From positions 372,001 through 436,000 of the forward strand of contig CAVWOT010000014.1 in NCBI GenBank assembly GCA_963756605.1: a DNA stretch of 64,000 nucleotides, read 5' to 3'. Below the pieces are notes generated by a model that saw only the letters and a program-made list of their open reading frames with translations, did not search any database and was not told the DNA's origin. Source of the stretch: Bog-159 sp963756605 (GTDB lineage Bacteria; Acidobacteriota; Terriglobia; Bryobacterales; Bryobacteraceae). Made by a program: the position numbers and the translations under genes. Each line of letters starts with the position of its first letter. Position 1 is the stretch's first letter. Below, in pieces: positions 6,989 to 15,275 of the stretch.

Positions 6989-8164
6989 ATGGCAGCGGCA
7001 CCCTCGGCCGGCAAGACGTTGGCGGGCTTCCTGCTTTCCGGATTCCTGTTCGCATTGCTGGGCGCGGTGCTGCCTGCCTGGGGTTACCATCGCGATCCAC
7101 CGGAATTCATCACCATCGGCAATTGCTTCCTCTGCCTGGCGGTGGGGGTAATTGCGGCACACCAGATATCGGCGGCGATTCTGGCGCGCAAGAACCTGCG
7201 CTTTCTGCTGGTGTTCGCGTGCGGGCTGGGTTGCGCCGGACTTCTGTCGCTGGCCGTGGCCACGCCGCCGGTCGAATGGCCGTGGCGGATGCCTGGCTTA
7301 GCGGCGCTGGGGCTGGCCGTGGGGTTGCTCAACGCAGGATTGTTTCAAGCGATTGCGACGTGCTACTGGCGCGATCCAGTACGCGTGGCGGCGATGGCCG
7401 GCATCTACTATGGTCTCGGCTCGCTGGCCGTCACGCTGCTGGTGGCCGGCACGTTTTATGCGTACACGGTGCCGGTCATTCTGATCCTGATGACTCTGAC
7501 GCCCGCGCTGTTCGGCGTACTGTATGCACGCATGGGAGCCGGCCGAAGAGCGGTGGTGGTGGAAACCGATATACGCCAGGCTTTGCGCGATTTCCGCAGC
7601 CTGGGCGCTGTGCTATTCGCCCTGCTGCTGTTCTTTCAATTCGGCAATGAGTGGTCGGTCGCCGGATGGTTGCCGCTGTTTCTGGTGCGGCGCTTGGGCA
7701 TGAGTCCTCCGGCATCCCTGGGCATGCTGGCGCTGTATTGGATGGCCCTGCTGGCCGGCAGGGTGGCGGCGGTTTCCATGCTGCCCAAGGTGCGGCATCG
7801 CCAATTGCTGGGAGGCAGTGTGCTGGCAGCTCTGTGCGGCTGCCTGCTGCTGGCGCGCGCATCGTGGACCGGCAGCCTGTCGGGCGCGGGCACCGGCGTG
7901 CTGCTGCTGGGCGCCGGATTTGCGAGCATTTTGCCGCTGGTGGCCGAGGAAATCAGGGGACGGTTTGCGTATTTCCATCCAGTACTTTTTAGCGGCATTT
8001 TTTCGTTCGCGCTATTCGGCGGATTGATCGCGCCGGCCACGCTGGGTTATGCCGCGGCAAACTGGGGGATCGGGATCGTGCTGGCAGTCCCGTTGTTGGG
8101 GACTTGCATGGTGGCAGCGCTGCTGGTGCTGATATGGCTCGAAACCATCGTGACGGGACGCTGA
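6989..8164 (+). CDS. MFS-type transporter, 12 membrane segments predicted
   Basis: 391 residues from ATG 6989; an in-frame GTG at 6962 would add nine residues but sits almost at the start site expected from TACAAT 6950-6955. The protein is almost entirely hydrophobic helices with short basic loops (LARKNLR, MGAGRRAVVVETD, PKVRHRQLLGG), in two halves of about six helices separated by a charged central loop near 190-205. Glycine-rich helix motifs such as LLLGAGFASILPLV fit the major facilitator superfamily. The substrate is unknown. It overlaps the start of the PBP4 gene by 31 nt. Confidence 0.75.
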   Translation: MAAAPSAGKTLAGFLLSGFLFALLGAVLPAWGYHRDPPEFITIGNCFLCLAVGVIAAHQISAAILARKNLRFLLVFACGLGCAGLLSLAVATPPVEWPWRMPGLAALGLAVGLLNAGLFQAIATCYWRDPVRVAAMAGIYYGLGSLAVTLLVAGTFYAYTVPVILILMTLTPALFGVLYARMGAGRRAVVVETDIRQALRDFRSLGAVLFALLLFFQFGNEWSVAGWLPLFLVRRLGMSPPASLGMLALYWMALLAGRVAAVSMLPKVRHRQLLGGSVLAALCGCLLLARASWTGSLSGAGTGVLLLGAGFASILPLVAEEIRGRFAYFHPVLFSGIFSFALFGGLIAPATLGYAAANWGIGIVLAVPLLGTCMVAALLVLIWLETIVTGR

Positions 8165-9651
8165 TCGGGGGCGCTCTCTTCCTGTTGGGGCTGGCCCTGC
8201 CACTGGGGGCCGCGGACCCGGCTGCGCGCATCGCCGCGTTTCTGGATGCGTCGCCGGCGGCACACGACTCGTTTTGGGGCATCCGTATCGTGGCCCTGGG
8301 CCAGCGCCGCGTGCTCTTCGAACGCAACGCCGACCGCCTGTTCCTGCCTGCCTCGAACGCCAAGCTGTTCACCACTTCGCTGGCGCTGGTGCGCCTGGGG
8401 GCGGACTACCGGTTCCTGACGCGCGTATTAGCGGACCGCGCGCCGGGCGAGGACGGCTGTGTGGAATCTCTGCGGCTGGTGGGCGGCGGCGATCCGAATC
8501 TATCGGGCCGTACGCTTCCGTATCGCCGCGATGCGCCAGCGGGCGAGCCTTTGGCGGCCATCGAAGATCTGGCAGGACAGGTGGCCGCGCACGGGGTGCG
8601 GTGTGTAAGCGCAGATATTGTGGGTGATGACTCCGCGTACGTCTGGCAAACCTATGCGCACGGCTGGTCGATTGACGATCCGGTTTGGGATTACGGCGCG
8701 CGGGTCAGCGCCCTGTGCATCAACGACAATACTCTGTCGCTGTCGCTGTTGCCGGGCAATTACGCATCCGATCCGGCGCGGATGACACTGACACCGGCGG
8801 TCGACTATTACGAAATAGACAATCGCGTGCGCACCGTGACGAACGGGGGCAAATCGCAGCGCAAGATCGAGGTGGAGCGGCTGCCGGGAGCGCGGCAACT
8901 GCGGATATGGGGCGCGCTGCCGCTGCACGATGCGGGCGACACCGAAGTGCTGGGCATCGAGGATCCGGCGCTATACGCGGCGCTGGCCTTGCGCGATGCG
9001 CTGGTGCGGCGCGGGATCACGGTACGCGGCGAGGCGCGCGCCGTGCATCTGCTGCCGGATGGAGTGGCCGATTTGAAGAACGGTCCGGCGCCCGAACCGG
9101 AGCCAGGCGTGGAGATGGCGCGGCGCGATTCGGCGCCGCTGGTGGAAGATCTGCAACTCACCGATAAAGTGAGCCAGAACCTGCATGCGGAGATGGCCTT
9201 GCTGGCGGTGGGCAAGGCGCGGCGGCATGTGGGGAGTAGAGAAGCGGGCATCGCGGAAGAGAAAGCCTTTCTTGACGAGGCGGGCATCGATGCCGGCAGT
9301 TACACATTTGCGGATGGCTCGGGGTTGTCGCGGCTGGACCTGGTGACGCCCGCGGCGGTGGTCGAGCTATTGACTTACATGTATCGTTCGGCGGCGCGGG
9401 ATGCGTGGCTGAGCCTGCTGCCGGTATCCGGCGAGGACGGCACGCTGCACGACCGGTTTGTGGGCACGGATCTGGCAGGGCGCATTTTCGCTAAGACAGG
9501 CACGCTGTCGCATGTGAGTGCGTTATCGGGGTATGCGCGGCGGAAGGATGGGAAGATGCTGGCGTTTTCTATTCTGGTGAATAACTACCGGGGGGCGGCG
9601 GGGGATGTGCGGGCGGCTATCGACCGGGTCTGTTCGCTTATGGTGGAGTGA
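8134..9651 (+). CDS. dacB: D-alanyl-D-alanine carboxypeptidase/endopeptidase (PBP4, S13 family)
   Basis: 505 residues from ATG 8134. A signal peptide covers about residues 1-27 (GGALFLLGLALPLGAAD). The three penicillin-binding motifs are present: SNAK (Ser74, Lys77), SQN near 347 and KTG near 454, in the order and spacing of peptidase family S13. The enzyme trims or cleaves peptidoglycan peptides in the periplasm. The start chosen overlaps the transporter gene; a start ten codons earlier has no support. Coupling with the transporter may be incidental or may reflect envelope function. Confidence 0.9.
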   Translation: MARNHRDGTLIGGALFLLGLALPLGAADPAARIAAFLDASPAAHDSFWGIRIVALGQRRVLFERNADRLFLPASNAKLFTTSLALVRLGADYRFLTRVLADRAPGEDGCVESLRLVGGGDPNLSGRTLPYRRDAPAGEPLAAIEDLAGQVAAHGVRCVSADIVGDDSAYVWQTYAHGWSIDDPVWDYGARVSALCINDNTLSLSLLPGNYASDPARMTLTPAVDYYEIDNRVRTVTNGGKSQRKIEVERLPGARQLRIWGALPLHDAGDTEVLGIEDPALYAALALRDALVRRGITVRGEARAVHLLPDGVADLKNGPAPEPEPGVEMARRDSAPLVEDLQLTDKVSQNLHAEMALLAVGKARRHVGSREAGIAEEKAFLDEAGIDAGSYTFADGSGLSRLDLVTPAAVVELLTYMYRSAARDAWLSLLPVSGEDGTLHDRFVGTDLAGRIFAKTGTLSHVSALSGYARRKDGKMLAFSILVNNYRGAAGDVRAAIDRVCSLMVE

Positions 9652-9659
9652 GTGGTGCA

Positions 9660-9690
9660 GCGGGGCTGAAGCCCCGCGCCGGCTGAAGCC
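9660..9690. repeat. Tandem CT-GA-AG palindromes
   Basis: GCGGGGCT-GA-AGCCCCGC (9660-9677) and GGCT-GA-AGCC (9681-9690) lie between dacB and the FmdB gene. They share the centre CT-GA-AG with copies at 24557-24572, 54837-54854 and 56622-56639. Confidence 0.75.
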
Positions 9691-9703
9691 CGCCCTCCTT
9701 CTC

Positions 9704-9712
9704 TGGTAGAAT
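9704..9712 (+). promoter_or_regulatory. Extended -10 promoter before the FmdB-atp genes
   Basis: TGG-TAGAAT ends only 10 nt before the ATG at 9723, predicting a very short or absent 5' leader. No clear -35 is seen because the upstream sequence is the palindrome. Confidence 0.45.
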
Positions 9713-9722
9713 TTAAGCAAAT

Positions 9723-9953
9723 ATGCCTATCTACGAATACAAATGCCAGGATTGCGGCACGAAGTTTGAGAAACTCGTGCGGAAGACATCGGACGAAAAC
9801 GGGATTGCATGCCCGTCGTGCGGCGAAAAGCACCTGCGCCAGGAGTTCTCCACATTCGCCGCGCACGCCGCCGGTCCGAAGCAGGCCGATGGTCCGGTGT
9901 GCCCCAGCGGCATGTGCAGCAACCCCGGCATGTGCGGCATGAACATGAACTGA
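9723..9953 (+). CDS. FmdB-family zinc ribbon protein
   Basis: 76 residues. The N-terminal FmdB domain MPIYEYKCQDCG has Cys pairs C8/C11 and C30/C33 for one zinc. The C-terminus is a short tail rich in Met and Cys (CPSGMCSNPGMCGMNMN) that could bind a further metal. Members are small putative regulatory proteins of uncertain function. The stop is directly followed by the GTG of atpZ, so it is the first gene of the Fo operon here. Confidence 0.85.
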   Translation: MPIYEYKCQDCGTKFEKLVRKTSDENGIACPSCGEKHLRQEFSTFAAHAAGPKQADGPVCPSGMCSNPGMCGMNMN

Positions 9954-10169
9954 GTGAAGAAGAGCTTCATGGTCATGGTCGGGGAGTACACCTCCCTGGC
10001 TTTCATGCTGCCCGCCGCCAGCCTGATTGGCTACGCCATCGGCTACCTGCTGGATAAGGCTCTGCATACCCACTTTCTATACATCCCGTTTCTGATCCTG
10101 GGCAGCGCCGCTGGATTTGTGCAACTGATCCGGCAAGTGATGCGAGACACGCGCGATGACCGGTCCTGA
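9954..10169 (+). CDS. atpZ: AtpZ/AtpI-type Fo assembly or ion transport protein
   Basis: 71 residues from GTG 9954, abutting the previous stop. Two transmembrane helices are visible near 12-30 (SLAFMLPAASLIGYAIGYLLD) and 38-58 (FLYIPFLILGSAAGFVQLI). The pattern GYAIGYLLDK followed by G.AAGF..LI is typical of the AtpZ family encoded at the head of atp operons, where it is linked to cation supply or c-ring assembly. It overlaps atpI by 14 nt. Confidence 0.75.
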   Translation: MKKSFMVMVGEYTSLAFMLPAASLIGYAIGYLLDKALHTHFLYIPFLILGSAAGFVQLIRQVMRDTRDDRS

Positions 10170-10560
10170 CGGGGCCGACTCTGAGCAGGCGCACTTCGAT
10201 CGTGGAATGCGCCGGATCGCGCGCGGTACCGTGGGAGTGGCGGCCGCCGGATGCCTGGTTTGCCTGGTGTGGCGCGGCTGGAAATGGGCGGTGGCCTACC
10301 TGCTGGGTGCAGCCGCTTCCTATCTGAATTTCCGCTGGCTCGAACGCGTGGTGGATGCGCTAGGCGCCGCACTATCCGCGCGGCCGAGCCCCAAGTTCGC
10401 AATTCTGATCGGCCTCCGCTATGTGCTGTTGGGGGCAGGCGCCTATGTTATAGTGAATTTTACTTCTTTAAGCTTGGCGGCAGCGCTGGTCGGTTTGTTC
10501 GTGCCGGTGGCCGCCGTTATCGGGGAAATCGTCTTCGAACTACTCACTGATCGTCACTAA
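10156..10560 (+). CDS. atpI: ATP synthase subunit I
   Basis: 134 residues with four hydrophobic helices near 25-40, 43-58, 76-96 and 100-125, the layout of AtpI. It lies between atpZ and atpB, two nucleotides before the latter. AtpI assists assembly of the c-ring. The N-terminal 20 residues are charged and cytoplasmic. Confidence 0.75.
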   Translation: MTGPDGADSEQAHFDRGMRRIARGTVGVAAAGCLVCLVWRGWKWAVAYLLGAAASYLNFRWLERVVDALGAALSARPSPKFAILIGLRYVLLGAGAYVIVNFTSLSLAAALVGLFVPVAAVIGEIVFELLTDRH

Positions 10561-10562
10561 CT

Positions 10563-11297
10563 ATGCGTCCGCATGAAGAGATCTGGCTCGCCAAAGAGTT
10601 CAACGATCATGTGCCCGGTCTGGGCAATCTCACTTTGAAGCTGCTGGGTTTGCCGACCCAGCCTCGGCCGTGGGCCAACTTCATGGTGATGGAACTTCTG
10701 GTCGTAATCATCATTATGGTGCTGTTCGCATTTCTGCGGCCGCGCCTTTCGATGGACCGGCCGGGCAAGCTGCAGCACATTTTCGAGATCATCCGGGATT
10801 TCGTACGCGGCGAGTCTGAAGACGCCGTAGGCCATGGCGGATCGAAGTATCTGCCGTTCTTTGGCACACTCTTTATATTTATTCTGATTTGCAACCTGAT
10901 CGGCATCATACCGGGGTTTGAATCGCCCACCATCAACCCATCCGTGCCGGCAGGCTGCGCGCTGGCCACCTTCTGCTATTACAACCTGATGGGTTTCCGC
11001 GAGCAAGGTATCGGGAAGTACCTGGCGCATTTCGCGGGTCCTATGCCGTTTCTGGCGCCGCTGATGGTGCCGATCGAACTGATCAGTCACATGGCCCGTC
11101 CGCTATCTCTTACTGTTCGTCTCTATGCCAATATGTATGCCGGCGAACAGGTGACGCTGGTGTTCCTGAGTCTCACTTACTTCCTGGTGCCGGCTGTTTT
11201 CATGGGTCTGCACGTATTTGTCTCCCTGTTACAGGCTTACATCTTTATGCTGCTCACGATGATGTATGTATCCGGAGCAGTTTCGCACGAACAGTAA
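10563..11297 (+). CDS. atpB: ATP synthase Fo subunit a
   Basis: 244 residues. It carries the essential arginine in the penultimate helix (PLSLTVRLYANMYAGE), preceded by PIELISHMARP, and the typical helix FLICNLIGIIPGFESPT. Subunit a forms the ion half-channels against the c-ring. The gene follows atpI by two nucleotides and is followed by atpE after 100 nt. Confidence 0.97.
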   Translation: MRPHEEIWLAKEFNDHVPGLGNLTLKLLGLPTQPRPWANFMVMELLVVIIIMVLFAFLRPRLSMDRPGKLQHIFEIIRDFVRGESEDAVGHGGSKYLPFFGTLFIFILICNLIGIIPGFESPTINPSVPAGCALATFCYYNLMGFREQGIGKYLAHFAGPMPFLAPLMVPIELISHMARPLSLTVRLYANMYAGEQVTLVFLSLTYFLVPAVFMGLHVFVSLLQAYIFMLLTMMYVSGAVSHEQ

Positions 11298-11397
11298 TAA
11301 ACGGCTTTATGCCGCCCCTTCAGTGTGAGACCGGCTGTACGAGGATGACGGGAACCACCTCCTGGGGGCGATTCTTAAAACTCGAAGGAGCAAGACA

Positions 11398-11709
11398 ATG
11401 AAGACTAAGTTGATGTTACTGGTGCTGGTGCTGTTAGCGCTGGCCAGCCCGATTTTCGCCCAAGGCACCGGCGCCACACCGGCCACGGGCGGGACGAACT
11501 GGGTGGCGATCACATCCGGCTTCGCGATGGCCATCGCGTCCGGACTCTGTGGCCTGGCACAGGCCAAAGCCGCGGCGGCTGCCGCTGAAGGCATGGGACG
11601 GAATCCGGGCGCGGCGCCGGCGATCCGGTTTGCCCTGCTGTTAAGCCTGGTGCTGATCGAATCGCTGGCGCTGTATACGCTGGTTATTATTTTTGTGAAA
11701 GTAGTCTAA
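11398..11709 (+). CDS. atpE: ATP synthase Fo subunit c
   Basis: 103 residues, longer than the usual 70-85 because of an N-terminal signal-like segment (residues 1-22, MLLVLVLLALASPIFAQ) that is common in this lineage. The hairpin has the polar loop RNP at 68-70. The ion-binding carboxylate is Glu88 followed by Ser89 and Tyr93 (LIESLALY), with Gln55 in helix 1. This Gln/Glu/Ser/Tyr set resembles the ligands of Na+ c-rings. Good SD (CGAAGGAG) upstream. No b, delta or F1 genes follow; the next gene is on the other strand. Confidence 0.95.
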   Translation: MKTKLMLLVLVLLALASPIFAQGTGATPATGGTNWVAITSGFAMAIASGLCGLAQAKAAAAAAEGMGRNPGAAPAIRFALLLSLVLIESLALYTLVIIFVKVV

Positions 11710-11716
11710 AAAGGCA

Positions 11717-11804
11717 GGTGCTGGGTGCTGGGTCCTGGGTTCTGGCCAACCGCTCTCGCGTTTGCGGCGAGTTGGCCAGCATCCAGCACCTAGCACCCAG
11801 CACC
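11717..11804. repeat. 34-bp inverted repeat between atpE and an aldo/keto reductase
   Basis: Arms 11717-11750 and 11771-11804 match at 30 of 34 positions, with the inner nine (CTGGCCAAC/GTTGGCCAG) perfect and a 20-nt loop. The left arm is built of a loose 7-nt repeat (TGCTGGG). It lies between convergent genes and could block transcription from both sides, though no T tract is present. Confidence 0.75.
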
Positions 11805-11808
11805 CGCT

Positions 11809-12681
11809 TCAGCCCCTCACGCTGGCGGCTGGGATTTTTCGAGTCAGGTCCAGCATTTCGTCGCGGCTCTCAGCGCCGATGGTGAAACAATCCACGCAGT
11901 CGAGTGAGAGAGCGAACTGCAGGCTTTGGTCCGCCTTGTGACGCAGGGCTCCGGCTCCCAGGATCTTCATTCCGATCACTCCCTTGCCGGCCGCTTTCAT
12001 TTGCCGCAACACGCCGATGACGGTTTGCGGATCGGCATCCATAGCCACTTGGGCGGGATTGATGCGCGCCAGGTCCACTTGCACCCAGGGATTCGCGGCA
12101 GCCGCCTTCAGCGCTCCCAGCGTATGGCAGGAAGTGCCGTGCGTCCGTACAATGCCTTTTTCGCGGGCTTCGGAAATCACCGCCATGGCGCCCTTTTTGC
12201 GCTCCGGCCAGTCGTCATCCATCATGCAGTGCAGCAGCAGAATATCGATATAATCGGTGCCCAGTTCCCGGCGGAAGCGGTCCAAATCGTCGCGCATATC
12301 CTTTTCCGTGGAGGCGTGGGTCTTGCTGAGAATGGCGACTTTTTCGCGCGGGACGCGTTTGAGCGCTTCCTTCACGTGCGGATGGGTGCCGTACTGATCG
12401 GCTGAATCCCACAGTGTGACGCCATTATCGTAAGCTGCATCGAACAGGTCGGCGAGGCCACTTAGGCCGAGTTTGCGCGTCTGGTTGGAACTGCCGCCTA
12501 CGCCATCGGTGCCGCTGCCTTGCGCCAGGCGGCTTACTTCAACTTGCATGGGGCCGAGTTTGACGCGGTCGGAGGCAAACTTCTGCGTGGTGCTGGCGAA
12601 TAAGTGATATGGAAAGTTGGTGAACGCAGCCGCGCCGGCCGTAGCCGCGGTGCGCAGAAAGAATTCCCGGCGATTGATCAT
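11809..12681 (-). CDS. Tat-exported aldo/keto reductase
   Basis: 290 residues. It starts with a twin-arginine signal (NRREFFLRTAATAGAAAF, residues 3-20). The TIM-barrel that follows has the catalytic Asp and Tyr in TLWDSADQYG (near 90-100) and Lys in AILSKTH (near 118), then LLLHCMM and the C-terminal cofactor region (FTIGAESRDEM). Members reduce carbonyls with NADPH, but a Tat-exported copy implies that cofactor is bound before export or that another role applies. It is convergent with the atp genes. Confidence 0.85.
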   Translation of the reverse strand: MINRREFFLRTAATAGAAAFTNFPYHLFASTTQKFASDRVKLGPMQVEVSRLAQGSGTDGVGGSSNQTRKLGLSGLADLFDAAYDNGVTLWDSADQYGTHPHVKEALKRVPREKVAILSKTHASTEKDMRDDLDRFRRELGTDYIDILLLHCMMDDDWPERKKGAMAVISEAREKGIVRTHGTSCHTLGALKAAAANPWVQVDLARINPAQVAMDADPQTVIGVLRQMKAAGKGVIGMKILGAGALRHKADQSLQFALSLDCVDCFTIGAESRDEMLDLTRKIPAASVRG

Positions 12682-12888
12682 GGTGCTCTCCTGCTCTTTA
12701 TAGAGAAATTAGCACACTGTGGGGCCGGACTCCAGCGGCCTTCGCTTTGGGGAACCGCTCCCTGACGGTCGCGGCTCGGTCACACTGCAGAAGTTACTGA
12801 ACTGCGACTTACTATTCGATCTTCCCCAGGCCAGTTTCAACTCGCGACAGCGCGCCGCGTTGTATGATAAGGCGATCCACAAATCCAA

Positions 12889-14070
12889 ATGACGACGGAA
12901 CAGTTTCAGCTTCGTCTGCGCGAGTTGGCGCGTGCGCACGAAGAGCTCATTCACCGTCCTAACGAGCCGCTTCCGCAGGCCAGCGGCTGGTTCCAGCGCT
13001 ACCGCTATCCGGTGCTGACGGCGGCGCACGCGCCGCTCGAGTGGCGCTACGATTTCGATCCCGAGGCTAACCCGTTTCTGCTGGAACGCCTGGCCGTGAA
13101 CGCCGCGTTCAATGTGGGCGCCATGGCGTGGAACGGCAAGATCGTGCTGATGGCGCGCGTGGAAGGCGCGGACCGGAAATCCTTCTTCGCAGTTGCGGAG
13201 AGCGCCAACGGCATCGATGGTTTTCGATTCTGGGATTATCCGGTGGCGATGCCGGAGGGCCGTGATCCCGAGACCAATGTGTACGACATGCGGCTGACGG
13301 CGCATGAGGACGGTTGGATCTACGGGCTGTTCTGCGCTGAGAGAAAGGACCCGAACGCGCCGCCGGGCGATCTTTCATCGGCCGTAGCGCAGTGCGGCAT
13401 CGCGCGCACGCACGATCTGAAGACATGGGAGCGGTTGGACGACCTGCGCACGCCTTCGGCGCAGCAGCGCAACTGCGTGTTACATGCCGAGTTCGTTATG
13501 GGCCGGTACGCGTTCTACACGCGGCCGCAGGATAGTTTCATCGAAGCGGGACGCGGCGGCGGCATCGGCTGGGGGCTGGCGCCTTCGATGGAACACGCCG
13601 TGATCGAAGAAGAGATCATCATCGAGCGGCGCGAGTATCACACCATTAATGAGGTGAAGAACGGACTGGGTCCCGCGCCCATCAAGACACCGCTGGGCTG
13701 GCTGCACCTGGCGCACGGCGTACGCAATACGGCGGCCGGTCTACGCTATGTCTTGTACTGTTTCCTGTGCCGGCTGAAGGAGCCTTGGGAAGTGATCGCG
13801 CGGCCCGGTGGTTATTTTCTCGCGCCGCAGGGCGAGGAGCGTATCGGCGATGTTTCGAACGTGGCTTTCTCGAACGGCTGGGTGGCGCGCGGGGACGATG
13901 TTTTCATCTACTATGGCGCATCCGATACGCGCACTTATGTGGCGACTACGACCATTGACCGTCTGCTCAACTATGTGATGGGTACGCCTGCGGACCCGTT
14001 GCGCAGCGCCCTGTGCGTGCGGGAACGCATCGCTCTGATCGACAAGAATCGCGCGCGGACCGGGAAATGA
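12889..14070 (+). CDS. GH130 beta-mannoside phosphorylase (mannosylglucose phosphorylase type)
   Basis: 393 residues. The family-130 beta-propeller features are seen: PVLTAAHAPLEWRYDFDPEANPF near 41-63, NVGAMAWNGKIVLMARVEG, the general-acid region NVYDMRLTAHEDGWIYG near 130 and phosphate-binding HGVRNTAAGLRY near 280. The length and N-terminus fit GH130_1 enzymes that phosphorolyse 4-O-beta-mannosyl-glucose to mannose 1-phosphate and glucose. Its TGA overlaps the ATG of the cellobiose 2-epimerase, which makes that substrate, and GH94 follows, so this is a phosphorolytic disaccharide operon in the cytoplasm. A -10 (TATGAT) sits at 12863-12868. Confidence 0.85.
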   Translation: MTTEQFQLRLRELARAHEELIHRPNEPLPQASGWFQRYRYPVLTAAHAPLEWRYDFDPEANPFLLERLAVNAAFNVGAMAWNGKIVLMARVEGADRKSFFAVAESANGIDGFRFWDYPVAMPEGRDPETNVYDMRLTAHEDGWIYGLFCAERKDPNAPPGDLSSAVAQCGIARTHDLKTWERLDDLRTPSAQQRNCVLHAEFVMGRYAFYTRPQDSFIEAGRGGGIGWGLAPSMEHAVIEEEIIIERREYHTINEVKNGLGPAPIKTPLGWLHLAHGVRNTAAGLRYVLYCFLCRLKEPWEVIARPGGYFLAPQGEERIGDVSNVAFSNGWVARGDDVFIYYGASDTRTYVATTTIDRLLNYVMGTPADPLRSALCVRERIALIDKNRARTGK

Positions 14071-15266
14071 CGACCAACGCGGGGCGGGCGGCGCAGTTCC
14101 AGCGGGAGTTGACGTCGAACATTCTGCCGTTTTGGATGAAGCATACCGTGGATCGCGAGAACGGCGGATTTTATGGCGCCATCGACTGCGATCTCCGGGT
14201 GGACCGGCAAGCGCCGCGGGCGGCGGTGATCAATGCGCGCCTTCTATGGACTTTTTCAGCAGCGGCGCGTGCGCTGGGCGATGCCGCATACCGCGAGACC
14301 GCGGATTGGGCGTATGACTATATCGTGAGTAAGTTCTGGGACAAGAAATGCGGCGGCATTTATTGGATGCTCGATTATCTGGGCAATCCAATTTCGGATC
14401 GTAAGCAGATCTACGCGCAGGCGTTCGCCGCTTATGGTTTGGTCGAATACTTCCGAGTAACCGGATCTGCGGCGGCGCTCGAATGGGCCAAGCAGCTTTA
14501 CCGATTGATCGAGGAGCACAGCGGCGAACCTGAGTATGGCGGATACCTGGAGGCGTGCGCGCGCGATTGGAGCGCATTGGAGGATCTGCGGCTTAGCGAA
14601 AAGGATCTTAACTGTCCTAAGTCGATGAATACGCACTTACACGTGCTGGAAGCTTATACTAACCTGCTGCGCGTGTGGCCTGACGAAGCGATACGCGAGA
14701 GTCTGCGGCGGCTGGTGGAACTTACTATGGATCGGATCGTGGATGGCAGCCACTTCCGGATGTTCTTCGATAGCCAATGGACCTCGCTCACCGATCATGT
14801 CTCGTTCGGGCACGATATCGAAGGCAGTTGGTTAGTGCAGGAAGCGGCCGAAGTATTAGGCGAGCGGGCCTTGATCGATCGCGCTCGGGAACTGGCCGTG
14901 GGCATGGCCGGGGCGGTTTATGACGAAGGGCTGGACCGCGATGGCAGCCTGTTCTACGAGGTCTCGCAGGGACGACTGGTCGATCCGAACAAGCATTGGT
15001 GGGCACAGGCGGAAGCGGTGGTGGGGTTCTATAATGCATACCAGGTTTCAGGCGAGGAGCGCTTCCGCACGGCGGCCTGGCGCGCTTGGGATTTCATTGC
15101 GGATAAGGTCGTAGACAAGGTCCACGGCGAATGGCACGCGAAGCTGAAGCCCGATGGCACGCCTTGGAAGGCGGATGAGGATGCGGACGCCTGCCTGGTG
15201 GGGGCCTGGAAATGCCCTTATCATAACGGCCGCATGTGTCTGGAAATGATGGAGCGTTTGCACTAA
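14067..15266 (+). CDS. Cellobiose 2-epimerase (AGE superfamily)
   Basis: 399 residues from ATG 14067, overlapping the GH130 stop (ATGA). The (alpha/alpha)6 barrel motifs include NARLLWTFSAAAR, KQIYAQAFAAYGL, NTHLHVLEAYTNL, GHDIEGSWLVQEAAE and KHWWAQAEAVVGF, with the conserved His residues of cellobiose 2-epimerases and N-acylglucosamine 2-epimerases. The neighbours decide in favour of the cellobiose/mannobiose enzyme: epimerised beta-1,4-mannobiose is the mannosyl-glucose used by GH130. The upstream extension in the same frame overlaps GH130 and is not used. Confidence 0.88.
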   Translation: MTTNAGRAAQFQRELTSNILPFWMKHTVDRENGGFYGAIDCDLRVDRQAPRAAVINARLLWTFSAAARALGDAAYRETADWAYDYIVSKFWDKKCGGIYWMLDYLGNPISDRKQIYAQAFAAYGLVEYFRVTGSAAALEWAKQLYRLIEEHSGEPEYGGYLEACARDWSALEDLRLSEKDLNCPKSMNTHLHVLEAYTNLLRVWPDEAIRESLRRLVELTMDRIVDGSHFRMFFDSQWTSLTDHVSFGHDIEGSWLVQEAAEVLGERALIDRARELAVGMAGAVYDEGLDRDGSLFYEVSQGRLVDPNKHWWAQAEAVVGFYNAYQVSGEERFRTAAWRAWDFIADKVVDKVHGEWHAKLKPDGTPWKADEDADACLVGAWKCPYHNGRMCLEMMERLH

Positions 15267-15275
15267 CAACTTCAT

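Noticed and set aside
12710..12800. Short inverted sequences near GGCCGGACTCCAGCGGCC
   Set aside because: Stems are short and imperfect and do not share the CT-RA-AG centre, so they were not counted in the palindrome family.
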